From: an uncultured Prevotella sp.
GTDB taxonomy: Bacteria; Bacteroidota; Bacteroidia; Bacteroidales; Bacteroidaceae
NCBI GenBank assembly: GCA_947169685.1
Contig: CAMVQS010000024.1
Coordinates: forward strand, 1-35,801
DNA: 35,801 bases
Reading direction: 5' to 3'
Part shown: positions 7,830-16,636 of the stretch, one piece after another
Position numbering within the stretch: the first letter of the stretch is position 1
Layout: each line of letters begins with the position of its first letter
Made by a program: the position numbers and the translations under genes
Notes under the pieces: model-generated
Seen by the model: the letters and a program-made list of their open reading frames with translations, nothing else
The model's database searches: none
What the model was told of the DNA's origin: nothing

Positions 7830-8900
7830 TCATCCAATATTCTTTCTGCGATAGAAATTGAGGTTCTCTTTTGTCAACAGCTCGATAGGCATATAGTTAA
7901 CGGGATCCACCTCACGTTTTAATACTAGCGCGTTGAACAGCGTCTCCACACACTCATAACCCTGCATGTAGGCATGCTGCGCAATAAGAAACGAGATACT
8001 GCCCTGACGCAGGCATTCTGCATTTTTCTCCACCATATCGTAACCCATGATTTGGATATTTCTTCTGTTGGAGCGTTGTAGGAACTCACCTACGATGTGT
8101 GCCTTTGAGTTAAACGTGATGCAGTGGTGGACTGCCGGATGGAGTTTAAAGAAACGTTCCAGTAATGCATCGTACTGTTCACGACTCTCGTCAAGAGGTA
8201 AATCGACTTCGGAAATAACGACCTCAGGGAAGTGGTCGTGCATGTAATGCCGGAAACCTGTCTCACGGTTCTCTTGCTGCTTTGATGCCACATTGCCGTT
8301 CAATATCTGTTTCATAAGCATGATTTCTTTTTCCTGTGGTGCAAGCATCATGAGCATGCGTGCAGCAAAATAGCCGCTCTGGAAAGAGTCCTGTCCGAAG
8401 AATGACAACGGGCGAAGGTCGGGCATGTAGGAGTCAAGTAGAATAAACGGAATGCCGTGCTCGTGGAGTTGGTCTGTGAACTTTCGTGTCAGTTCCAGTG
8501 TTGAGGGCACTACGATGATTCCTGCCGGCTTCTGCTTCAGTACATCGTTGGTTGCTTTGACGAATGTTTCTGGTTGGAAACGTTTGTAATACACCATCTG
8601 GATGGAGATTCCGAAGTCGCGGCGGTGCTCACAGGCAGCTTGTGCTCCCTCCTCAATCTCTTCCCAATAAGCCTCGCTGGCATGTTTAGGTATGATACAA
8701 TAGAACGTATATTGCTTGTTATAGGCCAATGCAGATGCGTACATGTTGGGCTTGTAATCCATCTCCTCCAAAGCCTTGTTCACTTTTTCCAATGCCTTTG
8801 GTGAGACGTTTGGCCGTTTGTGAAGAACACGATCAACTGTTCCTACGCTGACTCCAGCTCGCTCTGCGATATCCTTGATTCTTATCTTTTCATTCGCCAT
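7830..8900 (-). CDS. LacI-family transcriptional regulator
   Basis: The product has 356 residues. The N-terminus is a LacI helix-turn-helix (IKDIAERAGVSVGTVDRVLHKR, about 7-28) with the hinge helix following (NKALEEMDYKPNMYASALA). A periplasmic-binding-protein-like effector domain follows (about 65-345). It probably senses a sugar or sugar acid and controls the uxaA operon that starts 32 nt downstream, as well as itself. The start ATG at 8900 gives the canonical N-terminus. A full promoter lies 28 nt upstream. I see no clear operator palindrome. Confidence 0.92.
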   Translation of the reverse strand: MANEKIRIKDIAERAGVSVGTVDRVLHKRPNVSPKALEKVNKALEEMDYKPNMYASALAYNKQYTFYCIIPKHASEAYWEEIEEGAQAACEHRRDFGISIQMVYYKRFQPETFVKATNDVLKQKPAGIIVVPSTLELTRKFTDQLHEHGIPFILLDSYMPDLRPLSFFGQDSFQSGYFAARMLMMLAPQEKEIMLMKQILNGNVASKQQENRETGFRHYMHDHFPEVVISEVDLPLDESREQYDALLERFFKLHPAVHHCITFNSKAHIVGEFLQRSNRRNIQIMGYDMVEKNAECLRQGSISFLIAQHAYMQGYECVETLFNALVLKREVDPVNYMPIELLTKENLNFYRRKNIG

Positions 8901-8928
8901 GATTTGTTCTTTCTCTGTTTTCGGACGC

Positions 8929-8960
8929 CAAAATTACGAAATAATCAACAAACAACCAAA
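8929..8960 (-). promoter_or_regulatory. promoter of the lacI-type/uxaA operon
   Basis: On the minus strand the -33 box TTTG (8957-8960) is followed by exactly 20 nt and the -7 box TAATTTTG (8929-8936). It lies 28 nt before the regulator ATG and is divergent from the Nif3 promoter. Confidence 0.7.
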
Positions 8961-8985
8961 CTTTCCTGAAAAAATACGTAAAATT

Positions 8986-9017
8986 CTTGCTTTTTTGTTG
9001 AATAATTTGTACCTTTG
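8986..9017 (+). promoter_or_regulatory. promoter of the Nif3-like gene
   Basis: CTTG at 8986-8989, then 20 nt, then TACCTTTG at 9010-9017. The last base of the -7 box is only 4 nt before the GTG start codon, so transcription should begin at or next to the start codon. Confidence 0.7.
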
Positions 9018-9021
9018 CACC

Positions 9022-9795
9022 GTGAAAATAAAAGAAGTGCTGAGCGCCCTTGAACGATTCGCGCCTCTGCCCTTGCAGGAAAGTTGGGATAATGCTGGCT
9101 TGCAGGTTGGACTGACAGAGACGGAGGTTTCAGGGGCATTATTGTGTTTGGACGTCAACGAACAGATTGTTGACGAGGCCATCAGAAAGGATTGTAACCT
9201 CATTGTGAGTCACCATCCCCTGCTGTTTCGCGGGCTGAAGCAAGTCGGCGGTACCGACTATGTGCAGCGTTGTGTCATTAAGGCTATTAAGAATGATATT
9301 TGCGTGGTGTCGATGCATACGAATATGGATAATGCATTGGATGGCGTGAACTTCAAGATGGCGGAGAAGATGGGGGCCAAGCCTTTGAATGCAGAATTGG
9401 CTGAAGACGAGAAGTGTCCGATGGTAGTGGCAGAACTTGACGAGCCGACGACTCCAGCTGACTTCGTACAGATGTTGAAACGTGTGTTTGGTGTAGCGTG
9501 TGTGATGTGTAACGAACTATTACATCGCCCCATCCGCAAGGTTGCTATCTGTGGTGGAGCAGGCGACTTTATGTTGCCTGATGCTGTGAAGGCTGGTGCC
9601 GATGCTTTTGTGACGGGCGAGATGCATTATCATGTGTATTTCGACCACGAGCAGAAAATACAGATTTGTGTCATCGGCCATTACCAAAGTGAACAATTTA
9701 CATGCGAGATATTCCGCGATATTATTCAAAAGGAATGTCCCGGTGTTCGTACAGAAATTGCAGAGACAAATACTAATCCGATTATTTATCTATAA
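9022..9795 (+). CDS. Nif3-like dinuclear metal-centre protein
   Basis: The product has 257 residues and belongs to the Nif3/YbgI family of cytoplasmic toroidal hexamers with a two-metal site. Metal-binding motifs are visible: VSHHPLLFRG near residue 65, SMHTNMDNALDGVN near 97, and the C-terminal GEMHYH and GHYQSEQ. The cellular role is not settled for the family; GTP cyclohydrolase-like activity has been proposed for some members. The start chosen is GTG at 9022 (V/M-KIKEVLSALERFAPLP), which matches the usual family N-terminus. An upstream ATG at 8875 would place the promoter inside the gene. It is followed 13 nt later by the zinc-ribbon gene, and the two are likely an operon. Confidence 0.9.
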   Translation: MKIKEVLSALERFAPLPLQESWDNAGLQVGLTETEVSGALLCLDVNEQIVDEAIRKDCNLIVSHHPLLFRGLKQVGGTDYVQRCVIKAIKNDICVVSMHTNMDNALDGVNFKMAEKMGAKPLNAELAEDEKCPMVVAELDEPTTPADFVQMLKRVFGVACVMCNELLHRPIRKVAICGGAGDFMLPDAVKAGADAFVTGEMHYHVYFDHEQKIQICVIGHYQSEQFTCEIFRDIIQKECPGVRTEIAETNTNPIIYL

Positions 9796-9808
9796 AAAAC
9801 AGAATATT

Positions 9809-10648
9809 ATGGCAAAGAAAGATCCAATGGACCTGTCGGTAGAGGAGCGTTTGAAAACCCTCTATCAGATGCAGACGGCGCTTTCGGCAATTGACGAGAA
9901 GCGCGCCTTGAGAGGTGAGTTGCCCCTTGAAGTGCAAGACCTTGAAGACGAGATTGAAGGACTCTCTACGCGTGTTGAAAAGATTCAGCGTGACATAGAT
10001 GAGTTCCAAAAGGCTGTTACTATGAAGAAGGGCGAGATTGTTGATGCTCAAGCTAGTGTAGAGCGTTACCAGAAGCAGCTCAACGAAGTGAAGAACAACC
10101 GTGAGTACGATACGTTGAGCAAGGAAATTGAGTTCCAAACGCTTGAGATTGAACTTTGTAACAAGAAAATCAAGGAAGCTCAGAACCGTATTGCAGAAAA
10201 GCAGGAAGAACTTAATGCTAATCTGGCTCTTATTGAAGAACGTAAAGGTGATCTTGAAGAGAAGAAGAACGAGCTCGACGAGATTATGGAGGAGACACGT
10301 GCAGAAGAGGATAAGCTGAAGTCGAAGGTAAAGGATTTGGAATCCAAGATTGAACCTCGCCTGCTGACCTCGTTCAAGCGTATCCGCAAGAATGCTCGTA
10401 ATGGTCTGGGTATTGTCTATGTTCAGCGTGATGCCTGCGGTGGTTGTTTCAATAAGATCCCGCCCCAGCGCCAACTCGACATTAAAATGCATAAGAAGAT
10501 CATAGTCTGTGAGTATTGCGGACGTATCATGATTGACCCCGAACTGGCTGGTGTGAAACTCGACAAGCCTGTAGAAGAGAAGAAGACGCGGAAGCGTTCC
10601 ATTCGTAAGAGCATTCAGAAAAGTGAAGAGGAAAGTGCTGCCGAATAA
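9809..10648 (+). CDS. coiled-coil protein with C4 zinc ribbon (zf-RING_7/DUF164 type)
   Basis: The product has 279 residues. Residues about 10-195 form a long coiled coil rich in Glu, Lys and Leu. The C-terminal part holds a C4 zinc ribbon with CGGCF and CEYCGRI as the two Cys pairs, followed by a Lys/Arg/Glu-rich tail. This domain order is typical of the family that often sits next to Nif3 genes. Proposed roles in the family include nucleic-acid or protein scaffolding, and none is certain. The start is ATG at 9809 (MAKKDPMDLS); the longer ORF beginning at 9632 overlaps the Nif3 gene in another frame and is rejected. Confidence 0.9.
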   Translation: MAKKDPMDLSVEERLKTLYQMQTALSAIDEKRALRGELPLEVQDLEDEIEGLSTRVEKIQRDIDEFQKAVTMKKGEIVDAQASVERYQKQLNEVKNNREYDTLSKEIEFQTLEIELCNKKIKEAQNRIAEKQEELNANLALIEERKGDLEEKKNELDEIMEETRAEEDKLKSKVKDLESKIEPRLLTSFKRIRKNARNGLGIVYVQRDACGGCFNKIPPQRQLDIKMHKKIIVCEYCGRIMIDPELAGVKLDKPVEEKKTRKRSIRKSIQKSEEESAAE

Positions 10649-10769
10649 TTCTCCATGTGAGATATTATAAGTAAATGCGTGCAATAATAATAAAAATGTA
10701 AGGATATAAGCCTAATATTTCATCACAAATCAAAAAAAACGTGTAAAACCGCACTTTTTAGCGATTTTC

Positions 10770-10801
10770 CTTGGAGATTATGTGTTTTTTTATTTATTTT
10801 G
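10770..10801 (+). promoter_or_regulatory. promoter of the OmpA-family gene
   Basis: CTTG (10770-10773), 20 nt, then TTATTTTG (10794-10801), one mismatch to TAnnTTTG. The predicted leader of about 50 nt is very A/T-rich and has no Shine-Dalgarno motif, as is common for strongly translated Bacteroidetes genes. The rest of the 208-bp gap (10649-10856) shows only a weak dyad at 10745-10768. Confidence 0.55.
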
Positions 10802-10856
10802 CAGGCAACTTGCAGAATTAAACAACATTTTTATAATTAATAAACAAATTATTAAC

Positions 10857-12017
10857 ATGAAAAAGTTATTTTTAATGCTTGCTGTAGCTGCTCTGTCAGC
10901 ACAGACAATGTCTGCTCAGACCGTTGAGGAGAGCAAGAATTTTGACAACTGGTACATTGGAGTTAATGGCGGTGTTACTGCTCCTGCTAAGAATTTCAAG
11001 GTGCTGAAGAACATGAATTTTGATGCAGGTCTCCGTATCGGCCGTTGGTTTACTCCGGTTGTAGGTCTCGCTGCTGAGGGTGAGGTTTATTTTGGTAAGA
11101 AGGTTGCTAACACTTACCTCGCACCCCTGAACTTCGAGAACATTAAGACTACCGTTAAGATGACGAACGTGAGCCTGCTGGGTACTCTGAACCTGAGCAA
11201 CTGGCTTGGTGGTTATCCCGGTCAGCCCCGTACTTTCGAGGTAATTGGTGTTGCTGGTCTTGGTTGGCTGCACTACTGGGGACAGATGAAGGAGAACGCT
11301 ATGTCTTCTAAGCTGGCTGTTGACTTCACCTTCAACCTCGGTTCTGACAAGCAGTGGCAGATTTATGTAGAACCCAACATCGTTTATAGCATTGCAGACT
11401 CTTATATTGAGCCTCAGTTCAACCTGAACCGTGCTAACATCGGTGCTAACCTGGGTATCAACTACAAGTTCGGTAACAGCAACGGTACTCACAACTTCAA
11501 GATTGCTGAGCTCCGCGACCAGGCTGAGATTGATGCTTTGAACGCTAAGATCAACGAGCTCCGTGCTAACTTGAACGACAAGGACGCTCTGCTGGCTGCT
11601 AAGGACGCTCAGATCCGTGACCTGCAGGCTGCTCTCGACGCTTGCAACAACCGTCCGACTGAGCCCGTTTATGTAAAGCCTGCTACTGCAACTAACCTCC
11701 AGCCGACCGTTCTCTTCCGCAAGGGTAAGAGCGTTATCGATGCTGCTCAGTATGCTCCCATCGAGCTGATTGCTTCTTACATGAAGAATCATCCTGAGGC
11801 AAAGGTTGAGATTAAGGGTTATGCTTCTCCCGAGGGTCCTGCTGACCTGAATCAGAAGCTCTCTGAGGATCGTGCTAACGCCGTTAAGACTGCTCTTATC
11901 AAGAAGTACAAGATTTCTGCAGACCGTCTGTCAGCTGTTGGCTGCGGTGTTACAGACCAGCTCTTCGAGGAGCTCGAGTTCAACCGCGTAGCTACTTTCA
12001 ACGACAGCGCAAAATAA
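10857..12017 (+). CDS. OmpA-family outer-membrane protein
   Basis: The product has 386 residues. A signal peptide (MKKLFLMLAVAALSAQTMSAQ) is followed by an N-terminal beta-barrel (about 25-215) and a coiled-coil linker (about 220-260; LNAKINELRANLNDKDALLAAKDAQIRDL). A C-terminal OmpA peptidoglycan-binding domain completes it (about 285-386; IKGYASPEGPADLNQKLSEDRANAV). It should tie the outer membrane to the cell wall. Codon use is strongly biased toward GCT, CTG, AAC, GAG and CGT, more so than in its neighbours, which fits an abundant protein. It is a single-gene unit with its own promoter and terminator. The start is the ATG that opens the signal peptide; the ORF extension to 10782 crosses the promoter. 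Confidence 0.93.
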   Translation: MKKLFLMLAVAALSAQTMSAQTVEESKNFDNWYIGVNGGVTAPAKNFKVLKNMNFDAGLRIGRWFTPVVGLAAEGEVYFGKKVANTYLAPLNFENIKTTVKMTNVSLLGTLNLSNWLGGYPGQPRTFEVIGVAGLGWLHYWGQMKENAMSSKLAVDFTFNLGSDKQWQIYVEPNIVYSIADSYIEPQFNLNRANIGANLGINYKFGNSNGTHNFKIAELRDQAEIDALNAKINELRANLNDKDALLAAKDAQIRDLQAALDACNNRPTEPVYVKPATATNLQPTVLFRKGKSVIDAAQYAPIELIASYMKNHPEAKVEIKGYASPEGPADLNQKLSEDRANAVKTALIKKYKISADRLSAVGCGVTDQLFEELEFNRVATFNDSAK

Positions 12018-12045
12018 ATTTGAACTGAATTAATTTTCGATAAAG

Positions 12046-12080
12046 TCTCCGTGGCCGTTTTTGACCACGGAGATTTTTTT
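12046..12080 (+). terminator. intrinsic terminator after the OmpA-family gene
   Basis: TCTCCGTGG (12046-12054) pairs perfectly with CCACGGAGA (12065-12073) and is followed by a run of T residues (12074-12080). Confidence 0.9.
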
Positions 12081-12102
12081 GTAATATCTATTTCTCCGTT
12101 TG

Positions 12103-12134
12103 TTTGCAATTTTCATAGAAAATGCTTATCTTTG
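12103..12134 (+). promoter_or_regulatory. promoter of the GH2 gene
   Basis: TTTG (12103-12106), exactly 20 nt, then TATCTTTG (12127-12134). The start codon is 31 nt downstream. Confidence 0.75.
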
Positions 12135-12165
12135 CAAACATAAAGTAATAATTAAAACCTAAACG

Positions 12166-14589
12166 ATGATGAACAGGTTAAGACTAAGTTCCACATTTCT
12201 ATTTTTGTTGTTGACTCTAGGTGTTGCTGCCCAGCGCCAAACTACAAGCCTGCGTCAATGGCAGTTCTCGCGTGACGGCGTCAGTTGGCAGGAGGTTAGA
12301 ATCCCCCATGACTGGGCCATTAACGGACCGTTTGACAAGAAATGGGACCTACAGCGTGTGGCCATCGAACAGAACGGCGAGACGGAGGCTACTGAGAAGA
12401 GCGGACGTTCTGGCGCTCTTCCTTGGATTGGTGAGGGCCACTACCGAACGACATTCAAGATGACAACGCCTCCTAATCATGTGGAACTGGTGTTCGACGG
12501 AGCTATGAGCGAGCCAGTGGTGAAGGTAAATGGTAGCGAAGTGGGGCGCTGGGCATACGGTTACAATGCTTTTCGGGTGGATATCACGACGAGCCTCGTG
12601 CCTGGCGAGAATGTCATTGAAGTTGATCTAAACAACTTAGAGGAGAGTTCCCGCTGGTATCCTGGTGGTGGTCTCTACCGTCCAGTGGAGCTGATTTCCT
12701 ATCCTTGTGGTTATATAGACGATTGGCAGACCTGCATCCGAACGCTGTCTATTCAAGACGGGAAAGCCCTGCTGAGCATATCAGCGCTCATTCCCTTTGT
12801 GCATGACGGAGAAACGCTTACCGCTAAACTTTTAGATAAGGACGGCACCTGCCTGATGCAGCAGAGCCAGTCGGTGGGTCAAAGCGGTGCGGTGGTCTTC
12901 ACGATGGAAGTGGCGAACCCTCAGCTCTGGTCACCTGAGACACCTTATTTATATAATATGCAGCTTGAAACGAACACAGGCGACTGCACTATGACCCGTT
13001 TCGGCATTCGTACCATAACGGTATCGAAAGAGGGCGGCTTCCAGTTGAACGGCGTGACCCGTAAACTGAAGGGCGTCTGCCTGCATCACGATTTAGGACC
13101 TCTTGGGGCAGCCGTCAACAAGGCGGCATTGATAAGGCAGATACAGACCATGAAGGATATGGGTGCTGACGCCATCCGCACTTCTCATAATATGCCGAGC
13201 CAATGGCAGATGGACATCTGCGACTCGCTTGGTATGATGGTGATGGCTGAATCGTTTGATATGTGGCTCTATCCTAAGTGCAAGAACGGTTATGCCCGTT
13301 TCTTCAAAGAGTGGGCTGACCGTGACATTGAGAATTTGGTTCTTCGCAACCGCAACCATCCCTGCATTGTAATGTGGAGCATCGGTAATGAGATTCCTGA
13401 GCAATGGACCGACGAAGGGCGCGAGATATCACGCCATTTGCAAGAGTTGTGTCATCAACTCGACCCAACGCGTCCTGTCACACAAGGTATGGATCGTGCT
13501 GAGGATGCGCTGAAGAGTGGCTTTGCTCAGGTGATGGACGTACCGGGCTTTAACTATCGTGTCCACAAGTACGACAATAATATCCGCCAACTGCCCAAGG
13601 GCTACCTCTTGGGCAGCGAGACGGCTTCGACAGTCAGTTCGCGTGGCGTCTATAAGTTCCCCGTAGTGCCCACCGACAACTTACAATATGCTTCCTATTC
13701 GCCCAACTACGACCCGACAGCCTTGCAGAATGCTGACGGCCAGTGCTCCAGCTACGATGTGGAGTGGTGCCCGTGGTCGAACCTGCCTGATGATGACTGG
13801 GTGTGGCAGGACGAGAAGCCGTGGGTCATTGGTGAGTTCGTATGGACGGGTTATGACTATCTGGGCGAGCCAACGCCTTACGATGAGTACTGGCCTTCGC
13901 GCTCCAGCTATTTCGGTATTTGCGACTTGGCCGGTCTGCCCAAAGATCGCTATTTCCTCTATCGCAGCCATTGGAACCGTCAGGAGCACACGCTTCACAT
14001 GCTGCCCCATTGGACGTGGCCTGGACGCGAGGGAGAGGTGACGTCTGTCTATGTCTATACCGATTATCCAGAGGCTGAGCTCTTTGTTAATGGCCGTTCA
14101 CAGGGACGCTTGAAGAAGAATGCTGCCAGTCGGCTCGACCGTTACCGTCTGCGCTGGAACGATGTGCGCTATGAGCCTGGCACCATCGAGGTTGTGGCTT
14201 ACGACGAGCAGGGTAGGGAGGCTGCCTGCACCCGTCAGGTGACGGCAGGCGAACCTGTACAGCTACAGCTGGTTGCTGACCGTACCGTTCTGAAAGCTGA
14301 TGGTGATGATTTGGCTTTTGTGACCGTTTCGCTGACGGATAAGAACGGTGTTTTCTGTCCCACTGCCGACGATGAATTGTCTTTCGAGGTTTCTGGCGCT
14401 GGTGTTTATCAGGCCGCCTGCAACGGCGATGCCACGAGTCTGGAACCGTTTACAGAACCACAGATGAAGCTCTTCAGCGGCCAACTTGTCGTCATTGTTC
14501 GTTCCACCAAGATCCCTGGTGACATCACTCTGACTGTTAATGACGCTAAACGAGGACTATCGAAGAGCTTGACAATCAGGAGTCAGTAA
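12166..14589 (+). CDS. secreted GH2 beta-galactosidase-like glycoside hydrolase
   Basis: The product has 807 residues. A signal peptide (about 1-22, ending AAAQ-like at GVAAQ) is followed by the GH2 sugar-binding jelly roll (IPHDWAINGPFD; GRWAYGYNAFRVDIT), an immunoglobulin-like domain and the TIM barrel. In the barrel, MWSIGNEIPEQ gives the acid/base Glu409 and IGEFVWTGYDYLGEP gives the nucleophile Glu557. The C-terminal part has DUF4982-type and Ig-like domains. It should remove beta-linked galactosyl or related residues from glycans in the periplasm. There is no SusC/SusD pair nearby, so it is a stand-alone gene. GH2 also contains beta-glucuronidases and mannosidases; the barrel and C-terminal pattern favour beta-galactosidase. 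MM at the N-terminus leaves the start ambiguous by one codon. Confidence 0.9.
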   Translation: MMNRLRLSSTFLFLLLTLGVAAQRQTTSLRQWQFSRDGVSWQEVRIPHDWAINGPFDKKWDLQRVAIEQNGETEATEKSGRSGALPWIGEGHYRTTFKMTTPPNHVELVFDGAMSEPVVKVNGSEVGRWAYGYNAFRVDITTSLVPGENVIEVDLNNLEESSRWYPGGGLYRPVELISYPCGYIDDWQTCIRTLSIQDGKALLSISALIPFVHDGETLTAKLLDKDGTCLMQQSQSVGQSGAVVFTMEVANPQLWSPETPYLYNMQLETNTGDCTMTRFGIRTITVSKEGGFQLNGVTRKLKGVCLHHDLGPLGAAVNKAALIRQIQTMKDMGADAIRTSHNMPSQWQMDICDSLGMMVMAESFDMWLYPKCKNGYARFFKEWADRDIENLVLRNRNHPCIVMWSIGNEIPEQWTDEGREISRHLQELCHQLDPTRPVTQGMDRAEDALKSGFAQVMDVPGFNYRVHKYDNNIRQLPKGYLLGSETASTVSSRGVYKFPVVPTDNLQYASYSPNYDPTALQNADGQCSSYDVEWCPWSNLPDDDWVWQDEKPWVIGEFVWTGYDYLGEPTPYDEYWPSRSSYFGICDLAGLPKDRYFLYRSHWNRQEHTLHMLPHWTWPGREGEVTSVYVYTDYPEAELFVNGRSQGRLKKNAASRLDRYRLRWNDVRYEPGTIEVVAYDEQGREAACTRQVTAGEPVQLQLVADRTVLKADGDDLAFVTVSLTDKNGVFCPTADDELSFEVSGAGVYQAACNGDATSLEPFTEPQMKLFSGQLVVIVRSTKIPGDITLTVNDAKRGLSKSLTIRSQ

Positions 14590-14619
14590 TTTTTCTACAC
14601 AAAGAAAAACAAGTTTTCC

Positions 14620-14651
14620 TTTGGTATTTCACTCAATTTGCACTACCTTTG
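14620..14651 (+). promoter_or_regulatory. promoter of the cstA operon
   Basis: TTTG (14620-14623), exactly 20 nt, then TACCTTTG (14644-14651). It is 27 nt before the cstA ATG and is the only promoter seen for the seven tightly spaced genes up to 22422. Confidence 0.75.
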
Positions 14652-14678
14652 CATCGTAATACAAAAATAAACTTAGAA

Positions 14679-16148
14679 ATGATTTCATTCGTTGTGAGCC
14701 TTGTGGCTCTTGTTTTAGGCTATTTCCTCTATGGACGCTTCGTGGAACGTGTCTTTGGACCTGACGATCGTCCGACTCCTGCCGTAGCGAAAGCTGACGG
14801 AGTAGATTTCATCGTACTGCCTTCGTGGAAAATCTTTATGATTCAGTTCCTGAACATTGCGGGCACAGGTCCCATCTTCGGTGCCATCATGGGTGCGAAG
14901 TTCGGTCCTTCGGCTTATCTGTGGATTGTGTTGGGCTGCATCTTTGCTGGTGCTACGCACGACTTCCTGTCAGGCATGCTCAGCATCAGGAACGGTGGTG
15001 CTAACCTGCCGGAGATTATCGGTCGTTACTTAGGTAACGCGCCCAAGCAGGTGATGCTCGTCTTCTCGGTCTTCCTGCTGATGATGGTAGGTGCCGTGTT
15101 TGTGTATAGTCCTGCTTCGTTGCTTCAGACGCTCTGCAAGGACACGGGCGTGGAGCTGCTTGCCAACAGCACGTTCTGGATTATCGTCATCTTCATCTAT
15201 TACATGATAGCCACGATGATGCCTATCGACAAGATTATCGGCAAGATATATCCGCTCTTTGCCTTCTCGCTGCTGTTCATGGCTGTGGCGCTGATGGTCA
15301 TGCTGTTCGTGAAGATGCCCGACATCCCCGAGGTATGGGAGGGAGTAGGAGAGGCCTCGCTGACCCCGAAGAGCATCTTCCCCTGTCTGTTTATTACCAT
15401 TGCCTGTGGAGCCATCAGCGGCTTCCACGCTACGCAGAGCCCGTTGATGGCGCGATGCATGAAATCGGAGAAGATGGGACGCCCCATTTTCTACGGTGCC
15501 ATGATTACCGAGGGCCTGGTGGCGCTGATTTGGGCTACCGTAGCCATGTACTTCTTCTATAACGAGCCTACACCAGGATATCAGGAGATGGCTGGCGGCG
15601 ATCAGATTATCAGCAAGGCGCCTTCTATCGTCAATATGGTTTGCGAGAACTGGCTGGGTCTCTTCGGCAGCATACTCGCCATACTCGGTGTGGTGGCAGC
15701 ACCAATCACTAGCGGCGACACCGCCCTGCGTTCTGCCCGACTCATCATTGCCGATTTCATTCACTTGGAGCAGAAGAGCATCCGCAAGCGTCTCTATGTG
15801 TGTGTACCGTTGTTCTCGGCCGTCATCGCCCTGCTCGTCTGGCAGATGGCCAACCCCGATGGCTTCGATGTCATCTGGAGCTGGTTCGGCTGGAGCAACC
15901 AGACGTTGTCTGTCTTCACGTTGTGGGCCATCACCGTCTATCTGGTTCAACAGCGTAAGAACTACTATATCACGCTGATACCGGCACTCTTCATGACTAC
16001 GGTCTGCACGACGTATCTGCTGTCTGAACAGGTGCTGAGCCTTGATGACCTCTATGCTACGTGCATCGCCGTCGTCACCTGTGTCGTTGCCTACGGATGG
16101 TTCCTGGTTTGGCTGCGTAAATACAAGAAAACTCAAAACAACATATAA
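14679..16148 (+). CDS. cstA: carbon starvation protein CstA family transporter
   Basis: The product has 489 residues with about 13 membrane helices. Family motifs are visible: FLNIAGTGPIFGAIMGAKFGP near residue 60, GATHDFLSGMLSIRNGG near 95, and SGFHATQSPLMARC and APITSGDTALRSARL in the second half. Characterised CstA-type proteins import peptides or pyruvate when carbon is short. This is the short Bacteroidetes form, shorter than the roughly 700-residue E. coli protein. The start is ATG at 14679 (MISFVVSL). An in-frame TTG at 14649 lies inside the -7 box and cannot be used. Its downstream neighbours include two peptidases, which fits peptide use; that link is inference. Confidence 0.92.
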   Translation: MISFVVSLVALVLGYFLYGRFVERVFGPDDRPTPAVAKADGVDFIVLPSWKIFMIQFLNIAGTGPIFGAIMGAKFGPSAYLWIVLGCIFAGATHDFLSGMLSIRNGGANLPEIIGRYLGNAPKQVMLVFSVFLLMMVGAVFVYSPASLLQTLCKDTGVELLANSTFWIIVIFIYYMIATMMPIDKIIGKIYPLFAFSLLFMAVALMVMLFVKMPDIPEVWEGVGEASLTPKSIFPCLFITIACGAISGFHATQSPLMARCMKSEKMGRPIFYGAMITEGLVALIWATVAMYFFYNEPTPGYQEMAGGDQIISKAPSIVNMVCENWLGLFGSILAILGVVAAPITSGDTALRSARLIIADFIHLEQKSIRKRLYVCVPLFSAVIALLVWQMANPDGFDVIWSWFGWSNQTLSVFTLWAITVYLVQQRKNYYITLIPALFMTTVCTTYLLSEQVLSLDDLYATCIAVVTCVVAYGWFLVWLRKYKKTQNNI

Positions 16149-16153
16149 ACAAT

Positions 16154-16630
16154 ATGAAAAAGATTGCATTATTCTTGGTGGCGCTGATGGTGTCGGTGGC
16201 TGCCAACGCTCAGTTCGAGCAGGGAAAGAAGTACATTGGTGCATCGCTGTCAAGCCTGAATCTCAGCTATAGCGGTTCCGAGAAGGGACACCTGGGCTTG
16301 GAAGCCAAGGGCGGTTACCTGTTCATGGATAACCTCATGGCTACTGCTCAGTTGGGCTACAACAAGCAGAAAGACGTTCCCTACAGCTTTTCGCTTGGTG
16401 TTGGCGGACGCTACTACATCGTGCAGAACGGTATTTATCTGGGTGCCGGTGTGAACTATAAGCACTCTGAGGACTTCAACGACCTGATGCCTACAGTTCA
16501 GTTGGGTTATGCCTTCTTCCTGAACGGTAGTGTTACCGTTGAGCCGGAGATTTACTATGAGCAGTCGCTCAAGAACCACAAGGACTTTAGCAAGTTCGGC
16601 CTGCGCATCGGTTTCGGTATTTACCTTTAA
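16154..16630 (+). CDS. small outer-membrane beta-barrel protein
   Basis: The product has 158 residues. A clear signal peptide (MKKIALFLVALMVSVAANAQ) is followed by alternating short beta strands rich in Gly, Tyr and aromatic residues (YIGASLSSLNLSY, ATAQLGYNK, GVGGRYYIVQNGIYLGAGVNYK). The last strand ends FGLRIGFGIYL, a terminal aromatic/Leu pattern typical of outer-membrane barrels. An eight-strand barrel of the OmpW/opacity type is likely. The ligand is unknown. It lies 5 nt after cstA and 6 nt before nadC. It may serve as an outer-membrane pore for the cstA substrate, but nothing in the sequence proves this. Confidence 0.85.
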   Translation: MKKIALFLVALMVSVAANAQFEQGKKYIGASLSSLNLSYSGSEKGHLGLEAKGGYLFMDNLMATAQLGYNKQKDVPYSFSLGVGGRYYIVQNGIYLGAGVNYKHSEDFNDLMPTVQLGYAFFLNGSVTVEPEIYYEQSLKNHKDFSKFGLRIGFGIYL

Positions 16631-16636
16631 AAACAA

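Noticed and set aside
9782..10684. 300-aa open frame on the minus strand
   Set aside because: It is antisense to the coiled-coil zinc-ribbon gene; its Leu/Phe-rich sequence mirrors the Glu/Lys codons of that gene.
10896..11792. 298-aa open frame on the minus strand
   Set aside because: It is antisense to the OmpA-family gene, where strong codon bias keeps the opposite frame open.
14649..14678. TTG start extending cstA by ten codons
   Set aside because: The TTG is part of the -7 promoter box, so it cannot be in the transcript.
15030..16253. 407-aa open frame on the minus strand
   Set aside because: It lies opposite cstA, is rich in His, Gln and Asp with no recognisable domain, and is a shadow of the biased codon use of the real gene.
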